This document shows positions 7,376 to 16,561 of a DNA stretch of 64,000 nucleotides, one piece after another (the first letter of the stretch is position 1; every line of letters starts with the position of its first letter). The translations under genes were made by a program, and so were the position numbers. The notes beneath the pieces are model-generated. The model ran no database searches. It saw only the letters and a program-made list of their open reading frames with translations, and was not told where the DNA came from. The DNA is from a virus: positions 1 to 64,000 of IMG/VR virus record IMGVR_UViG_3300035698_013326. One strand, given 5' to 3'.

Positions 7376-9739
7376 ATGGCTTATACATTTGCAAATTTTT
7401 CATATGGAGAATTGGCATCTGATATTTCAGATGCTGCGCTTCAAATTACTCTGGTTTCAGGGAATAGTGTTCCTATATCAGGTAGTGTGATACTGGTGGT
7501 GTGGGATATGGATACCTTTCCTAATCCAGCAGATGATGCTAATACAGAAATCATGGTGGCTGTTTACTCTGGGTCTGGGGAGGTTTTCAACGTTCAAAGA
7601 GGTCAGGAGTCTACTGTTGCAGTTTCTCATAGCTCTGGGAATCAGGTTGCTTTGCATATGACCGCAGGGGCATTGAATAGTGAGCGGCTTGTGATAGGTT
7701 CACAGACAGTTGATGAGGCATTAAAGGGTGATGGAAAAGTGTTAGTTGCCTCTGGTGCAAATTTGGTGTATGGTGGACATGATGATTTGAGTGGGTATGT
7801 GGTTGATGAGCATGTGGCACATTCTGGTGTGTCTGTCATAGCAGGTGCGGATCTTACAGGTGGTGGAACAATAGATTCCGATGTTACATTGAATGTCGAT
7901 CCTGCATCGGGTGCGAATTGGGATACGGCATATGGTCATTCTTTATTGGCGGCTGGAAATCCTCATATAGTGACACCGACAGAGCTATCTCTAGTCATAG
8001 GCACAGATGTTCAAGCATGGGATACTCAGTTAGATGATATAGCAGCACTAGCTTTTACTGACGGCAATTTCATCGTCGGGGATGGAAACAACTGGGTTGC
8101 TGAATCCGGGAATACGGCTAGAACTTCCCTCGGTCTGGGGACGACGGACAGCCCGACATTTGCTGGACTTACAATAACAAATGAAACCTTGTCTTTTACT
8201 GAAAGTTATAGTTGCCTAGATATTAATGTCACGAAGACAGATGGGGCATCCGACGCCAATGATAAGTACAATGGCACGGATATTCTGGTAGAGCTAAATC
8301 AAGCCGGTGGAATGGTAGGCTATTTCAAGGGTTTGAATGTCACCACTAAACTAAGTGTCGGTGAGGTGGGTGATACAGATAACTTCCGATCCATTTATGG
8401 TCAATACGTGAAGACTGATCTCAATGGCGGAAAAATCTGGGGCGATGCTTATGGTCTTCAATTTGTCGTAGACCAAGAAGCTGCTAACGAAGTTACTGGT
8501 GACGTGTTTGCGATGCGGCTTCTGACAGACTGTGACGGAACAGTAGGCGGGACTGTATACAACCTATACATGTCAGAGGGCAACAACGTAGACTATGGTA
8601 TTTATAATGGTGGGGCCGCTGATAATTACCTTGCTGGCAAGCTAGGGATAGGGATTAACGCCCCGCTAGCTAAGCTAGATGTAGTCGGGGACGCAAGATT
8701 CGGGGACAGTGCGACTAATTACGTCAGTATCTCTGGTTCAGGCGTTATGGCATTTACTGGGGCAGCATATATAGGCGGGGATGTGGGAATTGGACAAATT
8801 GGGCCTTTGAGCAGGTTGCACGTATCTAAGAGTGATAATACTGCTGCTATAAATTGGATGGGTCAGCTTCACAACACATGGGCAGCATCAGATATGGGCG
8901 GCACTGGAGTAGGTCTAAAGCTCAAGACGTATTCCTACGGGACTTCTGGGCTAAAGTTGAATAAGTGGACTGGCATAGCATCCGAAAGTCAATCATTGCC
9001 TACGTATGGCAAAAGAGTAGATCAAGTTTTCTATACTGTGGCGAATGCGGATGTGGATGTTCCTACTGAAAAAATGCGACTCACTGGGCCGGGCTTGTTG
9101 GGTATCGGAGTTACTGCACCATTGGCTACTCTCGATGTGGTGGGGGATACAAGATTAGGCGACAGTGTTACTAACTATCTTGCTGTTTCTGCTATTGGCG
9201 TAGTCACATTTCATGGCACTAGTAGGGCTACTGTAGATCAATGGATTGATGCGGGAGGTATTAAGGCACCGGGGGCTAAGCCTCCTGTTGAAATAGCTTT
9301 CGGCATACTAGAAACTCCAGCATGGCAGTTTGGTAATGAAGCTATTGCTGGCAACCAAGAGTATGTCACCTTCAGTATAAAATTTCCAGAAGACATGGAT
9401 AAATCTGTTGCTCCGGCTATGTGTGCTGGGTGGAGTGCTGATGGGATAAGTCCCGGTAATTGTGAATGGGAACTAACGTATCTTTATACTGCATTGGGAG
9501 AAGATACTGGAGCGGCTGCTCAAGATACTGACACTGTAACTGTTGCGGCGTCTGCCATTGCTGATGGGTTGATTATTTCTTCATTCAATGGTATGGACGT
9601 TGCTGGTGCTGCCGATGTCTGTCTTCATGGGAAATTAAGACGACTTTCTGCTGGTGCTAACGATACGATTGCAGATACCGTAGAGTTACATGGTATCTCT
9701 ATGACTTATACTCTGAATAAACTTGGAGCTGCTATTTAG
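7376..9739 (+). CDS. Tail fibre / appendage protein with repeated tail segments
   Basis: A 787-residue fibre-type protein. The N-terminal part has the phage tail fibre pattern with STVAVSHSSGNQVALHMTAG. The shaft contains two diverged copies of one segment near residues 423 and 578 (LGIG-APLA-LDVVGD-R-GDS-TNY), the kind of repeat found in phage appendages. The C-terminal 150 residues (from about PAWQFGNEAIAG) are globular and probably carry the tip. It lies in the baseplate operon between spike and PAAR. Receptor binding is inferred; no receptor can be named. Confidence 0.75.
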   Translation: MAYTFANFSYGELASDISDAALQITLVSGNSVPISGSVILVVWDMDTFPNPADDANTEIMVAVYSGSGEVFNVQRGQESTVAVSHSSGNQVALHMTAGALNSERLVIGSQTVDEALKGDGKVLVASGANLVYGGHDDLSGYVVDEHVAHSGVSVIAGADLTGGGTIDSDVTLNVDPASGANWDTAYGHSLLAAGNPHIVTPTELSLVIGTDVQAWDTQLDDIAALAFTDGNFIVGDGNNWVAESGNTARTSLGLGTTDSPTFAGLTITNETLSFTESYSCLDINVTKTDGASDANDKYNGTDILVELNQAGGMVGYFKGLNVTTKLSVGEVGDTDNFRSIYGQYVKTDLNGGKIWGDAYGLQFVVDQEAANEVTGDVFAMRLLTDCDGTVGGTVYNLYMSEGNNVDYGIYNGGAADNYLAGKLGIGINAPLAKLDVVGDARFGDSATNYVSISGSGVMAFTGAAYIGGDVGIGQIGPLSRLHVSKSDNTAAINWMGQLHNTWAASDMGGTGVGLKLKTYSYGTSGLKLNKWTGIASESQSLPTYGKRVDQVFYTVANADVDVPTEKMRLTGPGLLGIGVTAPLATLDVVGDTRLGDSVTNYLAVSAIGVVTFHGTSRATVDQWIDAGGIKAPGAKPPVEIAFGILETPAWQFGNEAIAGNQEYVTFSIKFPEDMDKSVAPAMCAGWSADGISPGNCEWELTYLYTALGEDTGAAAQDTDTVTVAASAIADGLIISSFNGMDVAGAADVCLHGKLRRLSAGANDTIADTVELHGISMTYTLNKLGAAI

Positions 9740-9793
9740 TTGATCTGTCAGAATTCGATGTTAGATGACAACATACTTATGTAAGGGGTCAGG

Positions 9794-9985
9794 ATGAAAA
9801 TTATCGTAGATGAAGAAGCGAAAAAATTGGTTCATCAGCTTTGTGATGTGACCTTGAAGGCAGTCGGGCTCCAGAGTATAAATTCTGTGACTACTGTGTT
9901 GCAATGCATGGAAAATTATGTTTCCCCGGTTTCTGTTGAACCAGAGGCAGTTCCTGCTGAGCCTGAGGTAGTTTCCAATGAGTAG
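9794..9985 (+). CDS. Small hypothetical protein of the baseplate operon
   Basis: A 63-residue protein with a ribosome binding site (AGGGGTCAGG) before ATG 9794. The N-terminal 40 residues look helical, the last 20 are Glu/Pro/Val-rich and probably disordered. Its end overlaps the PAAR gene by eight bases, so the two are translated together. Not recognised. Confidence 0.65.
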   Translation: MKIIVDEEAKKLVHQLCDVTLKAVGLQSINSVTTVLQCMENYVSPVSVEPEAVPAEPEVVSNE

Positions 9986-10310
9986 GTTTGGTACATTTCT
10001 GTTTGGGGCGACAGAGTTCCTCCGAAGATTAGTTGGGGGAAGTCGGAATGTTGCCTGTGTTGGTGATGCCAGTTCGCATGGGGGCACAATTATAATATCT
10101 GGACAGGATGGTACGGTTTTTGCAGCAGGCGCTGTAATAGCAGTTCAGGGCGCATTGCATTCCTGTCCTCGTAAGGACCATGGGGTGACTCCTATTACCC
10201 CTGTGATCACTAAGACGTTCATCAATGGTAAGCTATTGATTACAGCTGGGGCAGTTGCAGGTTGTGGTGCAAAAATGAATCCGCCGGATCGGAAAGTATA
10301 TGCGGGGTGA
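9978..10310 (+). CDS. PAAR-domain spike tip protein
   Basis: A 110-residue PAAR protein, which caps the spike with a metal-bound cone. It has VGDASSHGGTIISG near residues 28-41, ALHSCPRKDHG near 59-69 and a late Cys (GCGAKMN). The two His and Cys positions are those that normally hold the metal ion. An extra N-terminal stretch of about 25 residues precedes the domain. Placed directly before gp25, as in other contractile injection systems. Confidence 0.88.
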   Translation: MSRFGTFLFGATEFLRRLVGGSRNVACVGDASSHGGTIIISGQDGTVFAAGAVIAVQGALHSCPRKDHGVTPITPVITKTFINGKLLITAGAVAGCGAKMNPPDRKVYAG

Positions 10311-10314
10311 TGAT

Positions 10315-10713
10315 ATGTCAGTTAGTGATAAGATGGGTGTGATCTGGTCTGATCTTGATCCTAGGATTGTTCCGGATGGTCAAGGTGACATCAAGATCGT
10401 GGAGAATGTGGCATCTGTGATGGGATCTATTGATAATATTCTTCGGACACGTAAGGGGGAGCGAGTTATGCTTCCGGAGTTTGGGTCCAGCTTAAGTAGT
10501 ATGGTCTTTGAGAATATTGATCAAACGTTGATGAAGTTTATTGCCCATGAAGTGAAGGAATCTATTGAGCGATGGGATGGTAGGGTGCTTATAGAGCAGG
10601 TGCAGGCTGTTACGGAGCCTGACAAGGGTGCTGTGTCTATTGTGGTGAAGTTCAAAATCAAGGGGTACGGTAGTTCCATTTTCAAACATGAGATTTTGAT
10701 GCGAGGAGAATAG
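10315..10713 (+). CDS. Baseplate wedge protein gp25-like
   Basis: A 132-residue gp25/gpW family protein. It has NILRTRKGERVMLPEFGS near residues 43-60, the hallmark of the family, followed by a helix and a final beta sheet. The ATG at 10315 has GGGGTGAT upstream; an in-frame ATG at 10300 lies inside the end of the PAAR gene and is less likely. gp25 links the sheath to the wedge. Confidence 0.92.
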   Translation: MSVSDKMGVIWSDLDPRIVPDGQGDIKIVENVASVMGSIDNILRTRKGERVMLPEFGSSLSSMVFENIDQTLMKFIAHEVKESIERWDGRVLIEQVQAVTEPDKGAVSIVVKFKIKGYGSSIFKHEILMRGE

Positions 10714-10714
10714 G

Positions 10715-12421
10715 ATGGCAATAAATACACTTTCCTATGTGGATTTTGATTTTAATACGATTGTGACTCAGTTGCAGGATCGTATGGCGAACAGGAATGC
10801 CTGGATGGATTTGTATAGATCTGGGACGGGTGAGGTCATTTTGGAGGTTATGGCCTATGTTTTGAATATGGGATTGTTCTACACAGAGAGGCGAGCAGAG
10901 GAGTCCTATTGGCCTACAGCGAAATTGAGATCTAGCTTAGTGAGTATGGCACCTTTAATTGGGTATTCTCCGAAGCGGAAGTCTTCGTCTACTGGAAATC
11001 TTCAGTTCTCTATTTCAGTGGCATTGGATAAGATTGTATACATTCCGAAGTATACAGAGTGTCAGACTTCAAATGGGGTGAAGTATCTTACCAATGCGAG
11101 CGCTGCGATTGAGAAGGGTTCTTTGTCTGTGACAGTGGAGGGCATTCAGGGGGAGCTGGTTCAGACAGATATTACATCGGATGGGTCTTTGAATCAGGAG
11201 TATTCGATCAATGATACAGGTGTGGAGAATTCTGGTGTTTCTACTAACCCCACACTTAGGGTGATTGTGGATGGTGAGGAGTGGGTGGAGGTCACCTCAT
11301 TTTATGCAAGTGAAGTGACGGATGAGCATTTTCGGGTCATCGATGAGATGGACGGAACTGTGACAATTCAGTTTGGGGATGATATCAATGGTGAGTCTCC
11401 AAATTCTGGATCAGTGGTTCGGATTCAATATGTGAAATCAGTGGGCTTGAGTAGCAATGTGACTAATGTTGGTTACATTACTACATTGAATGATGCCATT
11501 TATGACGAGGATGCAGCGGTGGTGTCGAGTGTTTCGGTCACCAATTCTAGCTCATTCTTGGGCGGGGATGATGAAGAGAGTATCGAGGAGATTCGTTATG
11601 AAGCTCCACAAGTATTTAAGACGGGTGATAGAGCTGTCAATCGGTCTGATTTCGTCTCTATCATTAACAATTACTCAGGTGTGGCTGACGTGAATGTGTG
11701 GGGTGAGAATGAGGAGGCTGAGTTGGCTGGGACAGATGCCGATTATGAGATGCTGAATAAAGTGAAGATCTCCATCATACTACAGGAGTGGCAGCTTGCT
11801 GATGCTGTATTCAAGGCAACCTTGACCACCCACATCTATGCAAAGTCCATGTTGACGGTAAAATATGAGTATGTGACTCCTACCATTCTCTATATAATTC
11901 CCAGGCTTTGGGTCAAGGCGGCAACTGGGGAATCATTGTCTCAGACGCAAGCTGACATTGAGACAGCCTTGGCTGCTCAGTTTTCTCTGGGGGACACAAC
12001 GAAGCTGGGAACTACAGTGAAGTACAGTAATGTGCTGGCAGCTGTGGATGACTTGGATCGTGTTGCTTATGTGAACATGCAGTTGGAGGTTTACAAGGTC
12101 TTGTCCAGCACCTACAATTCCATTTATGATTGGGGGGCTTTGTTGGGGGTGACGGAAATTGATCCGGGAACGGTTCGGTTGTTTTTGGATAGTGTATACT
12201 CAACAACGGATGTGGACAATCAAGATGGGACTGGGACCTTCACAGCATCTGGAGTGACTGGAACAATTGATTACAGTACTGGAGAGCTTCTGTTGGATGC
12301 TCCAGGCGCATCAGCAGCATATGTGAGGTATCAGCAGGATGAGACTGGGAACATTGTCCCCACGTTCAGACAGATCTGTAAGTTGCATGACGTGGATATC
12401 GTAAGCATTTCGAATGTATGA
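10715..12421 (+). CDS. Baseplate wedge protein, gp6/J family
   Basis: A 568-residue baseplate J-like protein. The N-terminus (DLYRSGTGEVILEVMAYV) and the following ERRAEESYWPTAKLRSS segment are typical of the family that forms the baseplate ring. A conserved central part has VFKTGDRAVNRSDFVSII near residue 310. Directly follows gp25 with a one-base gap, the usual order. C-terminal 130 residues vary more and may carry a wedge-specific domain. Confidence 0.88.
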   Translation: MAINTLSYVDFDFNTIVTQLQDRMANRNAWMDLYRSGTGEVILEVMAYVLNMGLFYTERRAEESYWPTAKLRSSLVSMAPLIGYSPKRKSSSTGNLQFSISVALDKIVYIPKYTECQTSNGVKYLTNASAAIEKGSLSVTVEGIQGELVQTDITSDGSLNQEYSINDTGVENSGVSTNPTLRVIVDGEEWVEVTSFYASEVTDEHFRVIDEMDGTVTIQFGDDINGESPNSGSVVRIQYVKSVGLSSNVTNVGYITTLNDAIYDEDAAVVSSVSVTNSSSFLGGDDEESIEEIRYEAPQVFKTGDRAVNRSDFVSIINNYSGVADVNVWGENEEAELAGTDADYEMLNKVKISIILQEWQLADAVFKATLTTHIYAKSMLTVKYEYVTPTILYIIPRLWVKAATGESLSQTQADIETALAAQFSLGDTTKLGTTVKYSNVLAAVDDLDRVAYVNMQLEVYKVLSSTYNSIYDWGALLGVTEIDPGTVRLFLDSVYSTTDVDNQDGTGTFTASGVTGTIDYSTGELLLDAPGASAAYVRYQQDETGNIVPTFRQICKLHDVDIVSISNV

Positions 12422-12432
12422 TGAGGTGAGAC

Positions 12433-12930
12433 ATGTTGGAACAAAGATGGTCAGTTAGACAAGTACGTTTGGGGAATGTGATCTGGGAGATTGAGGACAA
12501 GAAGAATCGTCTCGTGGATGAGGGTGAGCGAGCAATTGTTGACTCTTTTTATAGAGATAAGGCAGCTAACTACTTTGGCATGACCAATTTCTACGTTGGG
12601 ATGTACAATGGGTCTATCCAAGAGTCTACGATCTTGGCTACTCTGCCGAATGAGCCCACGTCTGGGGTCAATAACTATGCTCGTGAGATGGTGGAGAGGT
12701 CCGATATTGGTTTTCCAACTTTGGAGAAGCATGAGGATGATTGGCGGGTTGTGTCGAAAAATCTTACCATTACAGCTTCTGGGGGGGACATTGGTCCTGT
12801 GAATGGTGCTTTTATTGGCACTTCTTCAGATAATACGGGAACATTGATCGGTGTTGTGTCGTATGGTGTTGAGAGGACTATCATTGATGGTGATGCTATC
12901 ATTCTAACTGTCAAGTGCAAGATGAAATGA
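12433..12930 (+). CDS. Virion protein downstream of baseplate J (unassigned)
   Basis: A 165-residue protein with a helical start (DEGERAIVDSFYRDKA) and then a beta-rich body (FYVGMYNGSIQE, TLIGVVSYGVERTIIDGD). Its shape and position suggest a small wedge or fibre-attachment protein. The ribosome binding site is GAGGTGAG. I do not recognise the family. Confidence 0.6.
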   Translation: MLEQRWSVRQVRLGNVIWEIEDKKNRLVDEGERAIVDSFYRDKAANYFGMTNFYVGMYNGSIQESTILATLPNEPTSGVNNYAREMVERSDIGFPTLEKHEDDWRVVSKNLTITASGGDIGPVNGAFIGTSSDNTGTLIGVVSYGVERTIIDGDAIILTVKCKMK

Positions 12931-12946
12931 TCTAAGGAGATTGAGA

Positions 12947-13342
12947 ATGCCTTTTTCAAATTACTGGAGAAATCACTTGTTGGGTCATGCCTTCAATAAG
13001 GAGGTGTTTGCACCTCTAGATGTGTATTGTGTGGGCCTGTCTTCTGCTGAGCCGTTGAGAGATGCTTCTGGGTTGGCAGAGCCATCTGGTGGTGGGTATG
13101 TAAGAATAGCTACATCTGCCAGCGATTGGACAGATGTTTCTGGTGGAGATATTCACAATCTTGATACCATATACTTGGCAGAGGCAACAGTGAATTGGGG
13201 TTGGGTGTATTATTTTGTGCTTTTCGATGCACTAACCGGAGGGAATATGTTAGTGTACGGAGCATTGACTGCGGGAGTGGATATTTCTGCTGGAGATATT
13301 AAAAAGTTCAATGCCAATGACTTGGCTGTTTCATTGGCCTAA
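12947..13342 (+). CDS. Small tail-associated structural protein
   Basis: A 131-residue protein that starts MPFSNYWRNHLLGHAF and continues VYCVGLSSAEPL and VRIATSASDW, a layout shared by small phage tail or fibre-attachment proteins. The start at ATG 12947 has AAGGAG upstream; a TTG at 12941 is too close to the ribosome binding site. Followed by the Kelch-containing protein with a clear ribosome binding site between. Function inferred from context. Confidence 0.6.
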   Translation: MPFSNYWRNHLLGHAFNKEVFAPLDVYCVGLSSAEPLRDASGLAEPSGGGYVRIATSASDWTDVSGGDIHNLDTIYLAEATVNWGWVYYFVLFDALTGGNMLVYGALTAGVDISAGDIKKFNANDLAVSLA

Positions 13343-13357
13343 GGCAGGAGGGTAGCA

Positions 13358-15301
13358 ATGTCTATTGTTCTTACTACAGCCTCTCAGTGTGGGATGTATC
13401 CGGGTCCTATTGTGTCCGCGCTTCCATTTACTATTTTCACATGGTTCAAGTCTACAGATGATTCTGCATTGCAGGCCATATGGGCTCAATCAGATTATAA
13501 CGATACAAAATATTACTGGAGATTGGCAGCATCTGGACATGTGGCTGGAGACCCTGTGGGCGTTACTATGCGTAATGGGGGGACTCCCGATGTATTTGAG
13601 ACGACTTCTGGGTTCACTGCAAATGTTTGGCATAGTGCATTTTTCATTAATATCAACGCCACTGATCATAGGGTGTATATAGATGGGGGTTCTGTAGGTG
13701 CTTCTATAATTAATATGGGTTCCATTGCGGCTGCTAGGATGACAATTGGGGCAATGGCCTATGATTTCAGTGGTAACTATGTCAATCAGTTTTTTGGGAA
13801 AATAGCACATACAGCTGCATGGGACATCGCACTATCTTCAGAGGAGTATGGGCTTCTTGCTGCTGGAAGGACACCTTTGGAAATTCAGCCAGCGCATTTG
13901 TTAGGGTACTGGCCTTTGGTTGAGGATGTTAAGGACTACAGTGGTAGTGGCAAAAACCTCATTATCATAGGTGCTCCAACATTTGATGCTGTTGATGATC
14001 CAATTGTTCGTATGGAGCTAATTGGTGGTGTGTCTGTTCCAGAGCGACTTGATGATATGCCTGACTCATTGGATCAGTTTGGATTTGAGGAGTTGGGTGG
14101 TCTTCTGTATGTTGTAGGTGGAGTTAATAACGATACATCTGAGGGTGCTCAGGGCACTCATCAAAAGACGGTGTATGCATACGATCCAGCCACTGATACG
14201 TGGTCACAAAAAGAAAGTATTCCGGTTGCTATGCAGAGTGTGGTTCTTCGGGCAGCTGGGGGCAAGCTGTATTGCATTGGTGGCTACAATAGCTATCTTG
14301 CTCTTAAGTACGATACCGTTTACGAATATGATCCGGATACTGATAACTGGGCAACAAAGACTCCCATGGCCACTGCTCGTGAGGATATGGCATCGGCAGT
14401 TGTTGATGGAAAAATTTACATATTTGGTGGATTGGAGAATGCTGGTCATGTTATTCCAACTTCCGTAGAAATCTATGATCCAGCTGCTGATACATGGGAT
14501 AGCACTAAAACATGGCCAACTCCAAGAGCATTAGGGGATTTTGGGGTAGCACATAGTGGTAAAATCTATTTGATCAGTGGTACAGATGATATGTCCACAT
14601 ACCCCACAGATTTGAGAAGTGTCACAACTGTGGAGGTATATGATCCGGTTCTTGATACGTATACTTCTAAGACCGCAATACCGATAGCTGTGAGCTATAA
14701 GAATGTTGAAGAATTGGAGGGGATGCTGTATGTCATTGGTGGAGTAGGAGATACTCTTACTGATTACATTGAATCTAATCAAGTATACGATGTTAGTTTG
14801 GATAATTGGCAGACGTATCGTAATTTGGCATATTCAGCACGGAGCATTGGTTCTACTAAATACAATGGTAGTTTATACTTTGCAGGCGGGGACATTGGAT
14901 CTAGAGTTGCATATCTGTACAAACTAACACCTACAGGTGTGGGAATTTCTAGTGCTTCTGGAACACTGTCTGCGAGTACGGCATCACCGGTAATTACTTC
15001 ACAATCTGGTTCTGAGACGGTATATGTTGATTCTGTTCCCACACCTTTGTCGGTGGTAGCAACTGGTCAACCTTCTCCTACATATCAGTGGTATGCAGGA
15101 GGCGCACTCATTGATGGGGCCGTTCTTGCAACCTATTCGCCATCTGCTCAGACATCGCCTGTGGCGATTTCATATGTTTGTCGAGTCACAAATGTAGAAG
15201 GATCTGTGGATTCCACCCCAATGGTGGTGACATGGCAAGTGGCCTCAGTTCCTACTACATATAATATTTTGAATATGCCGTTAGATCTCAATAGAACATA
15301 A
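13358..15301 (+). CDS. Receptor-binding candidate: LamG-like, Kelch propeller and Ig-like domains
   Basis: A 647-residue multidomain protein. Residues 1-205 look like a concanavalin/LamG jelly roll (FTIFTWFKS, VYIDGGSVGA, LLGYWPLVEDVKDYSG). Residues 225-520 contain Kelch repeats, recognised by motifs such as VYAYDPATDTW, VYEYDPDTDNW, VEIYDPAADTW and VEVYDPVLDTY with GG pairs, forming a beta propeller. Residues 545-630 look like an Ig-like domain (VVATGQPSPTYQWYAGG). Such folds bind sugars or proteins, so a receptor-binding role is likely. Placed among tail fibre genes in the late operon. Confidence 0.82.
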   Translation: MSIVLTTASQCGMYPGPIVSALPFTIFTWFKSTDDSALQAIWAQSDYNDTKYYWRLAASGHVAGDPVGVTMRNGGTPDVFETTSGFTANVWHSAFFININATDHRVYIDGGSVGASIINMGSIAAARMTIGAMAYDFSGNYVNQFFGKIAHTAAWDIALSSEEYGLLAAGRTPLEIQPAHLLGYWPLVEDVKDYSGSGKNLIIIGAPTFDAVDDPIVRMELIGGVSVPERLDDMPDSLDQFGFEELGGLLYVVGGVNNDTSEGAQGTHQKTVYAYDPATDTWSQKESIPVAMQSVVLRAAGGKLYCIGGYNSYLALKYDTVYEYDPDTDNWATKTPMATAREDMASAVVDGKIYIFGGLENAGHVIPTSVEIYDPAADTWDSTKTWPTPRALGDFGVAHSGKIYLISGTDDMSTYPTDLRSVTTVEVYDPVLDTYTSKTAIPIAVSYKNVEELEGMLYVIGGVGDTLTDYIESNQVYDVSLDNWQTYRNLAYSARSIGSTKYNGSLYFAGGDIGSRVAYLYKLTPTGVGISSASGTLSASTASPVITSQSGSETVYVDSVPTPLSVVATGQPSPTYQWYAGGALIDGAVLATYSPSAQTSPVAISYVCRVTNVEGSVDSTPMVVTWQVASVPTTYNILNMPLDLNRT

Positions 15302-15313
15302 GGGAGAGTGATT

Positions 15314-16549
15314 GTGACTACTTGGTATTTAGATCAGACATTCTATTTGGATCAAGAGGATTCCAGAGAGGTCTATGGTGAGGGAACCATAGATGGTGAC
15401 AATCAGTATGTCCATAATCCATTTGCGGATCGTGAGTTGGAGATGGAGCATGAGTTGACAGTGGATATCATTCATGATATTCCACTTGATCTTATGCCGT
15501 TGTTTCCGATGAAGTTTCATAGTTCTGCTATTTTGCAGGATTTAGTGGCTGAATTTGGGATTCAGGTTGGGAATTGGCTCACTAAGACTGAGGACATTGT
15601 TAAGTTGTTGGGTCCGAACACTGTGTCTTCTACCACGTATATTCGGTATTTGGGTGCGCTGATTGGTGTTACGTTCCCATCGGAGGATGATTCGACAGAA
15701 GCTGAGTTGCGTAAGACGTTGACGGATGCGATTGATTGGTATAAGGTCAAGGGTACATATGATTCCATCAATGTGATTGCAGCCATTAATCAGTTGTCTA
15801 TTAACATTTGGGACATGTATACAAATGATTATTCCACGTTCTACCTAGTGGAGTGGTTTGTGGGTGATGAGGATGAGAATCCTCCGGGGTTCGATTCGAC
15901 TTATTACAAGAGTCCACATTTTGGGGCTGAGGTGGTCTTGGATCGTGTTCGTGTATATGGGTCTCAGAATTATTTGTGGTATGAGGGTTTGAGTGACAAT
16001 TTCATCTTGTTGGTGGAAGAGACTCGTCCGGTGCATACGGTTCCGCATTACATGATCTTATTGAATCCGAAGACGGATGAGTTTGGGAATGTGATTGAGG
16101 TGAGTGGTGGGATTACGGCTAAGATCACTGGTAATTGGGAAGTGAGTCAGGATTATTTTGATGTAGCTACCAGTGGGGTGACTTGGGAGTTTGACAATGG
16201 TTCTATGGTGTTTGACAATTCATTAGAGGGTTTTGTGAAATCCATTACGAAATGGGTTCTGGGCACTGGGAATTATGGTGGAGATTTGTCAGATACTGGA
16301 TTTGATATTCAGAGTCCTGCATTGACTGGAACTATTTTGGCTGGGGATATTACTATTACTGCTGATAAGATCATTTATGAGTTCATCGTTTCAAAGGCGA
16401 CAGTTCAGGCAGGATTAACAGAGCTTGGATTATATGTGGGTGGTTCAGATACATTGGTGTTAGCGAGTCTGTTTCCGAAGATCGATAAGACTTCAGACGT
16501 GGAATTGCGTGTAGTGGTTGAATTGTGGAAAAAGGATTTATCTAGTTAG
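15314..16549 (+). CDS. Baseplate/tail protein I-like
   Basis: A 411-residue protein. The middle of the N-terminal half has SSAILQDLVAEFGIQVGNW and a segment with ELRKTLTDAIDWYKVKGTY, the pattern of the P2 gpI-like family that connects the baseplate to fibres. The C-terminal 200 residues are beta-rich. GTG 15314 gives a proper seven-base spacing to GGGAG; the in-frame GTG at 15308 would lie almost on the ribosome binding site. Confidence 0.65.
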   Translation: MTTWYLDQTFYLDQEDSREVYGEGTIDGDNQYVHNPFADRELEMEHELTVDIIHDIPLDLMPLFPMKFHSSAILQDLVAEFGIQVGNWLTKTEDIVKLLGPNTVSSTTYIRYLGALIGVTFPSEDDSTEAELRKTLTDAIDWYKVKGTYDSINVIAAINQLSINIWDMYTNDYSTFYLVEWFVGDEDENPPGFDSTYYKSPHFGAEVVLDRVRVYGSQNYLWYEGLSDNFILLVEETRPVHTVPHYMILLNPKTDEFGNVIEVSGGITAKITGNWEVSQDYFDVATSGVTWEFDNGSMVFDNSLEGFVKSITKWVLGTGNYGGDLSDTGFDIQSPALTGTILAGDITITADKIIYEFIVSKATVQAGLTELGLYVGGSDTLVLASLFPKIDKTSDVELRVVVELWKKDLSS

Positions 16550-16561
16550 GGGGAGGTTGAT

